Shown piece after piece: positions 38,938-49,515 of a stretch of 64,000 bases of DNA. Each line of letters opens with the position of its first letter. Position 1 is the first letter of the stretch. Source of the DNA: Portunus trituberculatus (lineage: Eukaryota; Arthropoda; Malacostraca; Decapoda; Portunidae); NCBI RefSeq assembly GCF_017591435.1, contig NC_059281.1, forward strand, positions 10,017,402 through 10,081,401. The letters run 5' to 3'. The translations under genes were made by a program, and so were the position numbers. The notes below the pieces were generated by a model. The model ran no database searches and was not told where the DNA came from. It saw only the letters and a list, made by a program, of their open reading frames with translations.

Positions 38938-39165
38938 GTATTCAGAAACGCCTTCCCATCTCACTACGACAATTTTCCAGGTCCACAGAGACTATGTATA
39001 CCAGTAGAGTTCTCAAGACGGTTTCTTCTCTTAATAAACTAGAAATCTTATTATTCCATCACCAGAACCATAGAAATACTCCTAAAATCACGAGTATCTT
39101 CAACTGGAACCTTTGGAAAGCAGTGATGGTGAGAGAGCAAAGCGTTTCGTGTTTTTTTGAGCATC
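38938..39165. mobile_element. MITE-like element, family M2, internally inverted copy
   Basis: It begins GTATTCAGAAACGCCTTCCC and runs as the inverse of the 39.6 kb unit (GACAATTTTCCAGGTCCACA, AACTAGAAATCTTATTATTC). It then switches to the direct orientation near 39100 (TTTGGAAAGCAGTGATGGTG, GAGAGAGCAAAGCGTTTCGT). The result is a short hairpin-like arrangement. Confidence 0.5.
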
Positions 39166-39383
39166 AACAAGAGAGGAAAGAATTAAATTACGTTTATGTT
39201 TGTTACTGTGGCCTGTGCAACTGTGGATCGAGTATAGATCTCCGCGCTTTCTCATTGTGTGGACAGAGGAGCTTGAGCGTGTTCCAGGTGTTCGGTGAGC
39301 GGTGCTACTGTATGGTGACGAAGTAGGAGCAGGTGACGCCGCAAATACCTCGATGGACATGTGTTACTGTGTGATAGTCATGC

Positions 39384-39390
<7 letters not shown>

Positions 39391-39431
<41 letters not shown>
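39391..39431. repeat. (GT)n microsatellite
   Basis: About 40 bases of GT; no gene in the flanking sequence. Confidence 0.93.
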
Positions 39432-39432
<1 letters not shown>

Positions 39433-39587
39433 GTTCATCATATATACACGGGTATTCATGTCTACCTTACGTTTTTCCTCTGACTGGTTGCATCAAGGGT
39501 GACATGAAGGCTCTGTCAAGTCAGATGTTGTCGCTCAAGGCCAGGCTTGTAACGGAAGGTGTCTGGGATGTGAGGAATATAAAGCTC

Positions 39588-40190
39588 GTATTCTCTATCT
39601 CTTCTGAGCTTCACCTTCACTATTTCAAAGGGCTTTATTTAAATTTACACGAGTTTCTCAAGGTGTTTTTGTGGTTCTAGAGGCAGTGACAAGATTTCTA
39701 CATCATTTACTGGGTAAACACTCTTGAAAACATTGCTAATCATTTCTGTGGCCTTGGAAAATAGTCGTGGTGATAGATAAGAGAATTTCTAAGGTGTTTT
39801 TATGGTTCTAGAGGCAAAGTTTCTACATTATAAACTAGAGAAACACTCGAAAATCCCGCTTATCATCTCTGAGACCTTGGAAAATAATCATGGTGGTAGA
39901 TAAGAGAATTTTTAAGGTGTTTTTACGATTCTAGCGGCAAAGTGTTAAGATTTCTACATTATCAACTAGAGAAACACTCTTGAAAATCCCGCTAATCATC
40001 TCTGTGACCTTGGAAAAAAGTCTTGGTAGCAGATAAGAATTTTTAAAGTGTTTTTAAGGTTCTAGAGGCAGAGTGTCAAGATTTCTACATTATCAACTAG
40101 AGAAACACTCGAAAACCCCGCTAATCATCTCTGTGGCCTTGGAAAAATAGTCGTGGTGAGAGAGCAAGAGACTAAACCGTTTGTGAATAC
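39588..40190 (+). mobile_element. MITE-like element, family M2, core amplified into four tandem units
   Basis: It starts near GTATTCTCTATCTCTTCTGA and ends CCGTTTGTGAATAC, inverted to each other over about 12-15 bases with mismatches. Inside, a unit of 123-131 bases starting GTGTTTTT(G/A) begins at about 39663, 39794, 39917 and 40048. Each unit holds TTCTAG(A/C)GGCA, AAACTAGAGAAACACTC-like and (GG/GA)CCTTGGAAAA. The copy at 2141 has a single unit, so the array arose inside the element. Confidence 0.65.
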
Positions 40191-40354
40191 CTAACTATAG
40201 GCCCCAACGCCTCATTCCAGGTGTAGAAACCAGTAAACCATTGCACTGTAGTTATTCCCTTCGAGTCGCTGTTTTCTGTGGATACAATTGATGGGGGACT
40301 TAGTAAAGTCTGGCGTGGATGCAGACTCGAGTGTTGGTACTGTTCACATCATAT

Positions 40355-41000
40355 ATTACTCATTTTCGTTTTCACTACTACTACTATTCCTTCATTATAA
40401 ACACTAATCAAAATGCAGTAAGAAATAATCTCGTATTATTGTATTATTTCAAACTCACAGAAACTCACGGAAATTCACGGAAACTCACAGACGACTCCAG
40501 GAAGAGGGCACATACGTATTACGCATTTTCGTCTTCACTGCTATTCTATCATTGTAAATACTAAACAAAATGCACCAAGAAATAATCCCGCATTACTGTA
40601 TTACCTTCAACTCACAAAAACTCTCAGACGACTCCTGGAAGAGCGCACATACTTATTACGCATTTTCGTCTTCACTACTACTACTATTCTTTCATTATAG
40701 ACACTTATCTAAATTCACTAAGAAATAATCCCGTATTACTGTATTATCTTAAACTCACAGAAACAGTGGAACCATGCGTGCTTTGGGGTCCGCGGGGTCT
40801 CCAAGCGCACGGGTTCGAATCCTGTCTACGGTCCGAGTGTAGGTTGGGCTTCCTCACTCGGGGCAACGGTATCCTAGCGGGTGGGCTTTGAGATAGTAGG
40901 TACCCCAAAAAGTACTCTCTTTAGCCCATAAATTCCCGTGAAAAGCCCACATAGTATAAAAAAAAAAAAAAAAAATTCAGACGACTCCTGTAAGATGGGA
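40355..41000 (+). repeat. Tandem repeat of about 150 bases, three units, split by a SINE
   Basis: Units begin near 40355, 40525 and 40660 with CATTTTCGT(T/C)TTCACT and contain AAGAAATAATC(T/C)CG and GACGACTCC(A/T)GGAAGAG. The third unit is interrupted near 40764, and its end (TTCAGACGACTCCTGTAAGA) resumes at about 40975 after a family B SINE. Confidence 0.7.
40764..40975 (+). mobile_element. tRNA-derived SINE, family B, copy 1
   Basis: The head ACAGTGGAACCATGCGTGCT and B box CGGGTTCGAATCCTGTC derive from a tRNA with a different sequence from family A, Leu/Ser-like in shape. The body reads AGTGTAGGTTGGGCTTCCTC and TTCCCGTGAAAAGCCCACAT, and the copy ends in a run of about 18 A. It lacks the first few head bases present in the 58.6 kb copy. 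It inserted into a tandem repeat unit. Confidence 0.82.
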
Positions 41001-41249
41001 GATTCAGCACTGACTCCAGTTCCGAATTCCACGTTCTAGATCTTATGGTCAAGTGGTCAAACCTGTGATCGAGGCTCCCTATTTTTGCAGTATAATAAAA
41101 CCGTTGTTCTTTCTCTTTCCATGCATCTTGTAATAGTTTGCCACACATTAGTCGCGTCATGCAAATACGTACTTTCAACTAAACTTTTTCAGACCTTCCT
41201 TACAAGAACATGAGCGAGAACAAATAGCACAAGAATAGATAGAAAGAAC

Positions 41250-41711
41250 TGGATGATGATGCTGATGATGATGAGGAAGAGCAGGAGGAGAAGGAGGAAG
41301 AAGAGCAGGAGGAGAAGGAGGAGGAGGAGGAAGAAAAGCAGGAGGAGAAGGAGGAGGAGGAGGAGGAAGAAGAGCAGGAGGAGAAGGAAGAGGAGAAGGA
41401 GGAAGAAGAGGAGGAGGAGAAGGAGGAGGAGAAGGAGGAAGAAGAGCAGGAGGAGAAGGAGGAGGAAAAGGAGGAAGAAGAGGAGGAGGAGGAGGAGGAG
41501 GAGGAGGAGAAGGAGGAGGAAGAGGAGGAGGAAGAGCAGGAGGAGGAGGAGGAGAAGGAGGAGGAAGAGCAGGAGGAGAAGGAGGAGGAGGAGGAGGAAG
41601 AGGAGGAAGAGAGGAGGAGGAGGAAGGAGGAGGAAGAGTAGGAGGAGAAGGAGGAGAAGGAGGAGGAAGAGCAGGAGGAGGAGGAAGAGCAGGAGGAGGA
41701 GGAAGAGGAAT
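41250..41711 (+). repeat. (GGA)n-rich purine tract
   Basis: About 460 bases of GGA, GAA and AGC triplets, purine on the plus strand with very few pyrimidines. The long open frames on both strands are artefacts of the triplet repeat. It is mirrored by a TCC tract at 47840-48180. Confidence 0.9.
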
Positions 41712-41826
41712 ACAAAGAAATACAAAGGAAAGCCAAACAGCAACAGACCTGTTGGTCCTTTCGAGGCTGTTTGGTAACTACTTCTAACTGGCTACAGATA
41801 AGAGAGACAGGACAGTACAGGAGAAG
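41697..41826 (+). repeat. Left arm of an inverted repeat that brackets the LINE mosaic
   Basis: About 130 bases including GGAATACAAAG, GAAAGCCAAACAGCAACAGA, CCTTTCGAGGCTGTTTGGTA and GACAGGACAGTACAGGAGAA. It recurs inverted at about 48172-48305 with a few mismatches. Confidence 0.8.
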
Positions 41827-41907
41827 GCTCCTCCCCACCCACCACTCCCTCCAGCTTTCGCTGGCATGGAAAATAGCTTGGAAAAGTACCATGCAGTATG
41901 GAAAAAA

Positions 41908-44012
41908 CTGACATGGAATTTTCACAGGAAAGGATGAAAGGAGATTCTATTATTCACCCTACGGTGAACTCTACATATCTATCTATAAGAAAGTTAATAT
42001 AGTATCATGTTTAATTATTCAGACAAGAAGAGAGCTTGTTGGGGTTATTCTTTAAATATTTATCAATTTTGTTTTTGAATGATGCAATGGAAGTACTGTT
42101 TACTATTTCAGAAGGAAGCTTATTCCAAATGTTAACTATTCTATTAAAGAAAAAGTGCTTTGCCTCGTGGGTTTTAAAGCGTTTTGGTGTAATTTTAAAT
42201 CCATTATTCCTTGTTATGGTGGAATGATCAATAGTAAAATATTTATTTACATCAAGGTTGTTGTATCCCTGAAAAATTTTGAAAACTTCGATTAGGTCTC
42301 CTCTTATCCTGCGCTTTGTTAAGCTGAATAAATTTAATGCTTCCAGTCGTTCCTCATACGGCTTGTTTCTCAATCTCGGAATCATCTTGGTCACTCTACG
42401 CTGGATCCTTTCCAGTTTTTCAATGTCTTTTCTGTAATATGGTGACCAGAACTGCACACAGTATTCAAGCTGAGGACGCACCAATGAGTTATATAAAGTA
42501 AGGATAACTTTTTCTGATTTAAATTCAAAGGTTCTTCCAATGAACCCAACTAATTTATTTGCATTCTTTACTGCTTCTGTGCAGTGTTTGCTCGGCTTGA
42601 GATCTTTAGACACCACAACACCAAGATCTTTTTCATTCTCAGCACTTGCCAGAGGTACATTACTCATTACGTATTTTGCTTGTACATTGTTACTTCCAAT
42701 GTGTAGGACTTTACATTTTTCTATATTGAATTTCATTTGCCATTTTCTGCCCAGCGTGTCAGTTTATTTAAGTCACACTGTAGTTCTTGCCATTGTGACG
42801 TTGATGTAACTTTGCTCATTATTTTGGTGTCGTCCGCGAATTTGCTTATTTTACAAGTGATTCCTTCATCAATATCATTAATATAAACAATGAAAAGAAC
42901 TGGTCCTAATACAGAGCCTTGAGGAACACCACTTTTACATTGTGCCACTCTGATTCTTTTCCATTTATAACAACACGTTGCTTTCTGTCAGAGAGCCAGT
43001 CTTCCAGCCATTTCAGGGTATTTCCAGCTATGCCGTGAGCTTTTACTTTGCTGATTAGCCTCTTGTGAGGGACAGTGTCGAAAGCTTTCTGGAAATCAAG
43101 ATAAATAACATCCACTGCTTTTGTCTCGTCATACGAGTTAAAAACTTCATAAAAGAAGTCTAGTAAGTTTGTTAAGCAGGATCTCTTGTTTCTGAAACCA
43201 TGTTGTGAATCCTTCATGATCTTATTTTCTTCTAAAAATTTGACAATCTTATCTCTGATTATCGTTTCCATCAGCTTGCACACTACTGAAGTAAGGCTGA
43301 TTGGTCTGTAATTAGCTGGGAGTGATTTATTTCCTTTCTTGAAAATGGGCGTGACATTTGCTAGCTTCCACTCCTGGGGACTTTCCTGCTTGTAAAGTTT
43401 TATTGAATATAATCGTGAGTGGTTTCACGAGCTCATTTTCGCTTCTTTGAGAAGCCTGGGTGATATCTTGTCTGGTCCAGACGTTTTGTTTACGTTCATG
43501 CTGTTCATGACTGTGAGGATTTCATTTTCTGTAACTATGAAGTCAGGCAGTGTTTTGCCTTGTGCCTGAGGCTCTGGCATGGGCAGACTATTTTGGACAT
43601 CTTCAGTCGTGAAGACTGTTGAGAAGAATCTATTTAGGACGTTTGCCATTTCAACTTCGTTATCTATTTGGTTTCCGTTTTCTGTTATGAGTGGACCAAT
43701 TGTTGAGGCTAAGACTCTTTTGGATTTAACATAACTGTGAAATTCCTTTGGGTTGGTTTTACAGGAGTTTGCGATCTGAGCTTCTACAGATTTTTTGCTG
43801 CTTTTTATCAACTTTTTTGCTTGTCTACGCAATCTGTCATGCTCTAATTTATCATTATTATGCTGTGTTAATTTGTATTTGTTGTATGCTTCTTTCTTTG
43901 CTAGAAGACAGCTTTTAATTTCATTATTCCACCATTTCGGTTTGGTGTTTAGTATTTTCCTTCTGTTTCTTAGTGGTATACACATCTTAGCTGTATCATT
44001 TATCTTTTCACA
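41908..44012 (-). mobile_element. CR1/jockey-type LINE, segment A (RT to 3' end)
   Basis: On the minus strand, from high to low coordinate: the endonuclease-RT linker (CLLAKKEAYNKYKLTQHN, LPDFIVTENEILTVMNSM), RT motifs (SGPDKISPRLLKEAK, KDSQHGFRNKRSCLTNLLDF, DVIYLDFQKAFDTVPHKRLI), SGVPQGSVLGPVLFIVYIND, the FADDTKIMSKV box, and the post-RT region (LVRPQLEYCVQFWSPYYRKD, RIVNIWNKLPSEIVNSTS). At least three frame breaks occur (near 42740, 42930 and 43300-43430). It ends abruptly at 44012, where the sequence switches to the opposite strand of the same element. Confidence 0.9.
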
Positions 44013-44013
44013 T

Positions 44014-44578
44014 TGGAAGTAACAATGTACAAGCAAAATACGTAATGAATAATGTACCTTTGGCAAGTGCTGAGAATGAAAAAGATCTTGGTGTTGTGGT
44101 GTCTAAAGATCTCAAGCCGAGCAAACACTGCACAGAAGCAGTAAAGAATGCAAATAAATTAGTTGGGTTCATTGGAAGAACCTTTGAATTTAAATCAGAA
44201 AAAAGTTATCCTTACTTTATATAACTCATTGGTGCGTCCTCAGCTTGAATACTGTGTGCAGTTCTGGTCACCATATTACAGAAAAGACATTGAAAAACTG
44301 GAAAAGATCCAGCGTAGAGGGACCAAGATGATTCCGAGATTGAGAAACAAGCCGTATGAGGAACAACTGGAAGCATTAAATTTATTCAGCTTAACAAAGC
44401 GCAGGATAAGAGGAGACCTAATCGAAGTTTTCAAAATTTTTCAGGGATACAACAACCTTGATGTAAATAAATATTTCACCATTGATCATTCCACCATAAC
44501 AAGGAATAATGGATTTAAAATTACACCAAAACGTTTTAAAACCCACGAGGCAAAGCACTTTTTCTTTAATAGAATAGT
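44014..44578 (+). mobile_element. LINE segment B, inverted relative to segment A
   Basis: The plus strand now reads the post-RT region: VILTLYNSLVRPQLEYCVQF, RRIRGDLIEVFKIFQGYNNL, FKITPKRFKTHEAKHFFFNR. It is the inverse of roughly 42703-42138 in segment A. It ends at TTTAATAGAATAGTTA, where orientation reverses again. Confidence 0.88.
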
Positions 44579-45832
44579 TACGTTCATGCTGTTCATGACT
44601 GTGAGGATTTCATTTTCTGTAACTATGAAGTCAGGCAGTGTTTTGCCTTGTGCCTGAGGCTCTGGCATGGGCAGGCTGTTCTGGACATCTTCAGTCGTGA
44701 AGACTGTTGAGAAGAATCTATTTAGGACGTTTGCCATTTCAACTTCGTTATCTATTTGGTTTCCGTTTTCTGTTATGAGTGGACCAATTGTTGAGGCTAA
44801 GACTCTTTTGGATTTAACATAACTGTGAAATTCCTTTGGGTTGGTTTTACAGGAGTTTGCGATCTGAGCTTCTACAGATTTTTGCTGCTTTTATCAACTT
44901 TTTTGCTTGTCTACGCAATCTGTCATGCTCTAATTTATCATTATTATGCTGTGTTAATTTGTATTTGTTGTATGCTTCTTTCTTTGCTAGAAGACAGCTT
45001 TTAATTTCATTATTCCACCATTTCGGTTTGGTGTTTAGTATTTTCCTTCTGTTTCTTAGTGGTATACACATCTTAGCTGTATCATTTATCTTTTCAGCAA
45101 ACACCTCCCATGTCTTATCTACATCTGGTGTTTCCAGCAGTATATTCCAGTCAATGGATGCAAGCTGCATACGGAGTCTTGTGTAGTTTGCACGCCGATA
45201 GTCTGGCACTTTTTCTTTACTTTCATTCACTTTTCCTTTGTCAAAATTTATGGTGAATTTTAAGGTGCGATGATCGCTGGAACTGAATTCTGGTCCAATT
45301 TCCACATTTTCAATAGAATTCTCATCATTTGTTAGAACGATATCAAGGATATTGTTACCTGTTGTCGGATGCTTGATGTGTTGGTGGAGGGAGCTTTCAA
45401 GCATGCTATTATACAGCTGCTGGCCAGCGTGAGCTGTCAGTGGTTCGCCCCACCTTGTGACTGGAAGGTTAAAATCTCCCATAATTATGCAATTGTTTAC
45501 GCAGCAAATGTCCGCGATTTGTTCATACAATTGTTCGTCTGTGGCGGGTGACTGGGCTGGAGGACGATAGACGAGACCTAATGATATTCTTCGGGATTTA
45601 TTTTCTATATGAATGAAATTGACATCTATGTTTGCAATGGTTGAAGTTGGCATCACACGAGCACGAAGATTACTTTTAACGTAAAACATTACACCGCCCC
45701 CTGTACGGTGAGATCTTTCGCTACTAAAAATGTTATAGCCATCAAGTGAGTATTCTGCGAGGTAATCTCTGTGTGTTGTATTAATCCAAGTTTCTGTGAT
45801 GCTGATGATGTCATAGTTTTCTTGATGTAAAG
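44579..45832 (-). mobile_element. LINE segment C (endonuclease end to linker)
   Basis: The minus strand encodes a long frame (45689-44847) with the C-terminal half of an apurinic-type endonuclease: LGLVYRPPAQSPATDEQLYE, CIIMGDFNLPVTRWGE, LDIVLTNDENSIENVE and GPEFSSSDHRTLKFTI. The linker already seen in segment A follows. GDFN and SSDH are the expected catalytic motifs. The first part (44579-45096) duplicates 43492-44010 of segment A; the rest is the only copy of the endonuclease in the window. It is cut by a (GGA)n tract at 45831. Confidence 0.88.
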
Positions 45833-45866
45833 GAGGAGGAGGAGGAGGAGGAGGAGGAGGAGGAGT
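45831..45866. repeat. (GGA)n tract at a LINE segment boundary
   Basis: About 33 bases of GGA lie exactly between LINE segment C and segment D. Confidence 0.9.
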
Positions 45867-46074
45867 ATGGAATTTTCACAGGAAAGGATGAAAGGAGATT
45901 CTATTATTCACCCTACGGTGAACTCTACATGTCTACATAATAATTGACTTACTAGTATAATGTTTAATTATTCAGACAAGAAGAGAGCTTTTTGGGGGTT
46001 ATTCTTTAAATATTTATCAATTTTGTTTTTGAATGATGCAATGGAAGTACTGTTTACTATTTCTGAAGGAAGCA
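45867..46074 (-). mobile_element. LINE segment D (3' end only)
   Basis: This duplicates 41909-42117 of segment A with a few changes (GGAATTTTCACAGGAAAGGA, CACCCTACGGTGAACTCTAC). It stops at CTGAAGGAAGC and jumps to the opposite strand. Confidence 0.85.
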
Positions 46075-46472
46075 TGACAGATTGCGTAGACAAGCAAAAA
46101 AGTTGATAAAAAGCAGCAAAAAATCTGTAGAAGCTCAGATCGCAAACTCATGTAAAACCAACCCAAAGGAATTTCAGTTATAAAATCAAAGAGTTTTAAC
46201 CTCAACAATACTAATAACAGAAAAACGTAAAATCCAAAATTAGAACAGAGTCTTAGCCTCAACAATTGGTCTACTAATAACAGAAAACGGAAACCAAATA
46301 GATAACGAAGTTGAAATGGCAAACGTCCTAAATAGATTCTTCTCAACAGTCTTCACGACTGAAGATGTCCAGAACAGCCTGCCCATGCCAGAGCCTCAGG
46401 CACAAGGCAAAACACTGCCTGACTTCATAGTTACAGAAAATGAAATCCTCACAGTCATGAACAGCATGAACG
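46073..46472 (+). mobile_element. LINE segment E, inverted, linker region
   Basis: On the plus strand it gives the inverse of about 43843-43492: AAAAAAGTTGATAAAAAGCA, then a frame from 46316 encoding MANVLNRFFSTVFTTEDVQN. A short internal stretch near 46175-46265 has a partial repeat and divergence. It ends AGCATGAACGTAA, the same junction as at 44578 but in reverse. Confidence 0.83.
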
Positions 46473-47519
46473 TAACTATTCTATTAAAGAAAAAGTGCTT
46501 TGCCTCGTGAAAAGAACTGGTCCTAATACAGAGCCTTGAGGAACACGACTTTTTACATTGTGCCACTCTGATTCTTTTCCATTTATAACAACACGTTGCT
46601 TTCTGTCAGAGAACCAGTCTTCCAGCCATTTCAGGGTATTTCCAGCTATGCCGTGAGCTTTTACTTTGCTGATTAGCCTCTTGTGAGGGACAGTGTCGAA
46701 AGCTTTCTGGAAATCAAGATAAATAACATCCACTGCTTTTGTCTCGTCATACGAGTTAAAAACTTCATAAAAGAAGTCTAGTAAGTTTGTTAAGCAGGAT
46801 CTCTTGTTTCTGAAACCATGTTGTGAATCCTTCATGATCTTATTTTCTTCTAAAAATTTGACAATCTTATCTCTGATTATTCCATCAGCTTGCACACTAC
46901 TGAAGTAAGGCTGATTGGTCTGTAATTAGCTTGGAGAGATTTATTTCCTTTCTTGAACATGGGCGTGACATTTGCTAGCTTCCACTCTTGAGGGACTTTC
47001 CCTGCTTGTAAAGTTTTATTGAATATAATCGTGAGTGGTTTCACGAGCTCATTTTTCGCTTCTTTGAGAAGCCTGGGCGATATCTTGTCTGGTCCAGACG
47101 TTTTGTTTACGTTCATGCTGTTCATGACTGTGAGGATTTCATTTTCTGTAACTATGAAGTCAGGCAGTGTTTTGCCTTGTGCCTGAGGCTCTGGCATGGG
47201 CAGGCTGTTCTGGACATCTTCAGTCGTGAAGACTGTTGAGAAGAATCTATTTAGGACGTTTGCCATTTCAACTTCGTTATCTATTTGGTTTCCGTTTTCT
47301 GTTATTAGTAGACCAATTGTTGAGGCTAAAACTCTTTTGGATTTTACATAACTGAAATTCCTTTGGGTTGGTTTTACATGAGTTTGCGATCTGAGCTTCT
47401 ACAGATTTTTTGCTGCTTTTTATCAACTTTTTTGCTTGTCTACGCAATCTGTCATGCTCTAATTTATCATTATTATGTTGTGTTAATTTGTATTTGTTGT
47501 ATGCTTCTTTCTTTGCTAG
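46472..47519 (-). mobile_element. LINE segment F (with internal deletion)
   Basis: A 38-base piece of the 3' region (CTATTCTATTAAAGAAAAAG) is joined near 46509 directly to the RT region (AAAAGAACTGGTCCTAATAC). The interval equivalent to about 42170-42892 is therefore deleted. The minus strand then encodes KDSQHGFRNKRSCLTNLLDF, YLDFQKAFDTVPHKRLI and MFKKGNKSLQANYRPISLTS. It ends at a (GGA)n tract at 47519. Confidence 0.86.
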
Positions 47520-48175
47520 GAGGAGGAGGAGGAGGAGGAGGAGGAGCAAGATAATGATGATAAGAAGAAAAGAAGAAAAATAAGAAAAAAGAAAAAGAAA
47601 TAGAAGAAAAAGTAGAAAAAGGAGGAGGAGAATGATGATAATAAAAACAAAGAAAAAAAAAATGGAGAAGGAGGAGAAAAAGAAAAAATGCAAAAGGTAA
47701 CGCCTGCAGAAAGAAATAGCGTCAGTAGATCTCGCACTCCGCCTACCGCGTGATTAATTCTTACGGGTCACCAGTCCGGCCTTGACATAGATTCCGATCA
47801 GGCCGTGTAGCAATCAACCCGCACAGGTGTTTTTCGGCGCGTCCTCCTCCTCCTCCTCCTCCTCCTCCTCCTCCTCTTCATCCTCTTCATCCTCTTCATC
47901 CTCCTCCTCCTCCTCCTCCTCCTCCTCCTCCTCCTCCTCCTCCTCCTCTTTATCCTCCTCCTTCTCTTCGTCTTTCTTTTTCTTCTTCTTCTCCTCCTCC
48001 TCCTACTCCTCCTTCTCCTTCTTCTTCTCCTTCTCCTTCTCCTCCTCCTCCTCCTCCTCCTCCTCCTCCTCCTCCTCCTCCTCCTCCTCCTCCTCCTCCT
48101 CCTCCTCCTCCTCCTCCTCCTCCTCCTCCTCCTCCTCCTCCTCCTCCTCCTCCTCCTCCTCCTCCTCCTCTTCCT
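47519..48175. repeat. (GGA)n and long (TCC)n tracts
   Basis: (GGA)n near 47519-47547, A/G-rich sequence to 47700, then a pyrimidine tract dominated by TCC from about 47842 to 48175. The long frames of serine or arginine in this area are products of the repeat. A short unrecognised spacer lies at 47700-47830. Confidence 0.9.
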
Positions 48176-48305
48176 TCTCCTGTACTGTCCTGTCTCTCTT
48201 ATCTGTTGCCAGTTAGTAGTAGTTACCAAACAACCTCGAAAGGACCAAGAGGTCTGTTGCTGTTTGGCTTTCCTTTGTTTTCCTTTGTATTCCTCTTCCT
48301 CCTCC
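48172..48305 (-). repeat. Right arm of the inverted repeat that brackets the LINE mosaic
   Basis: The inverse of 41697-41826: CTCCTGTACTGTCCTGTCTC, GTTACCAAACAACCTCGAAA, GGTCTGTTGCTGTTTGGCTT and TTTGTATTCCTCTTCC. A few mismatches and small indels separate the arms. Confidence 0.8.
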
Positions 48306-48467
48306 ACCGCCGCCGTGACAGAAGCCACACGATTTTTTTTCTCGTTTTTCTTTCTACTTTTGTGGTTTATAGTTTCGTTTTCACATTATTTTCCTTCTGG
48401 ACGTGTGGTACAGAAGGCGTGGTGGTGGTGGTGACATTGCAATTAGGATAACACGACATTTCAGAAC

Positions 48468-48656
48468 TTAACCCCTTCAGTACTTGGACGCATTTTTAAC
48501 ACGAATTTTGTGTATGATTAGACGGTTTCATTTACATTACGAAGGGCCTATGGAGGTCAGAAGATTAATGGCCAGAGTCTTCACTTGTTTTATCCCCCCA
48601 TATGAATTTCTGAAGCGTAATGAATATAAAAACATGTCATAGTACTGAAGGGGTAA
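48468..48656 (-). mobile_element. TTAA MITE, family M1, copy 3
   Basis: TTAACCCCTTCAGTACTTGG on the left and AGTACTGAAGGGGTAA on the right. The interior is in reverse order relative to copy 2 (GAAGGGCCTATGGAGGTCAG, AGATTAATGGCCAGAG). Slightly shorter than the other copies. Confidence 0.87.
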
Positions 48657-49052
48657 GTCCACACTAACCTCTTTGGGTAGGTCACGCGACAGTAGCTTGG
48701 AGATCACACAAGTAGACTAGACATTTCCAACCTCTGGATCACCCTGAGCTTGGTGGTGGGTGTGGTATGCCTCACTCAGGGTTTGTTCCCGTGTTGGTGC
48801 TTCGTTCATTCATTCATTCATTACAATATCTTCCCTCAGTCTTCCCTCTGACTCCCAATATTGTAGCTAAGTTTTTGCCTGCCTATTCTTCAGTCTCATC
48901 TTCCCATCCTCAGTCTCAGTCTCTATTCCAGCCAGTAGTACTCGTCAAGTCTACTTTGTGGCGCCTAAATTAAAATCCAAGTCTACTGTTCTCCCTACTG
49001 ATCTCATTTTAGTTGCTTCATGTTTCTGTGATGGTTTAAGTGGCTTGTTCTC

Positions 49053-49265
49053 TTAACCACTTAAGTACCATTACATGTTTTCATATCTATTCTAATTACT
49101 ATTCGACGATTTTATACAGCTTCAGAAACTTATGTGGGAATTAGAATAGTGAAGACTCGGGCTAATAATCTTCTGACATCCATAGACCCTTCCTAATGTC
49201 AATAAAATCGTCTAATCATACCCCAAACTCAAGGTAAAAATGCGCTCCAGTACTGAAGGGGTTAA
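49053..49265 (+). mobile_element. TTAA MITE, family M1, copy 4
   Basis: TTAACCACTTAAGTACC on the left and CCAGTACTGAAGGGGTTAA on the right, with GACGATTTTATACAGCTTC and AATAAAATCGTCTAATCAT inside. Confidence 0.88.
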
Positions 49266-49304
49266 CTATGCTGATCTCTTCTCATGATAAAGAGTTACTT
49301 ATCC

Positions 49305-49515
49305 TTAACCCCTTCAGTACCAGAACGCGTTTTCATATTCATTCTGCTTACTATTCGGCAATTTGAAACAGCTTCAGAAATTTATATGAGGATTAGAATG
49401 GTGAAGACTGGCCATTGATCTTCTGACCTCCATAGATCCTTCCTAATGTCAATAAGATGGTCTAATCACACCCAAAACTCAGGGTAAAAATGTGGTCCAG
49501 TACTGTGTGGGTTAA
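49305..49515 (+). mobile_element. TTAA MITE, family M1, copy 5
   Basis: TTAACCCCTTCAGTACCAG on the left and CCAGTACTGTGTGGGTTAA on the right. It lies 39 bases after copy 4 in the same orientation. Confidence 0.87.

Noticed and set aside
41189..41925. Long Leu/Ser-rich minus-strand frames and the Arg-rich plus-strand frame
   Set aside because: Products of the (GGA)n tract. The same applies to the poly-Ser and poly-Arg frames at 47798-48328.
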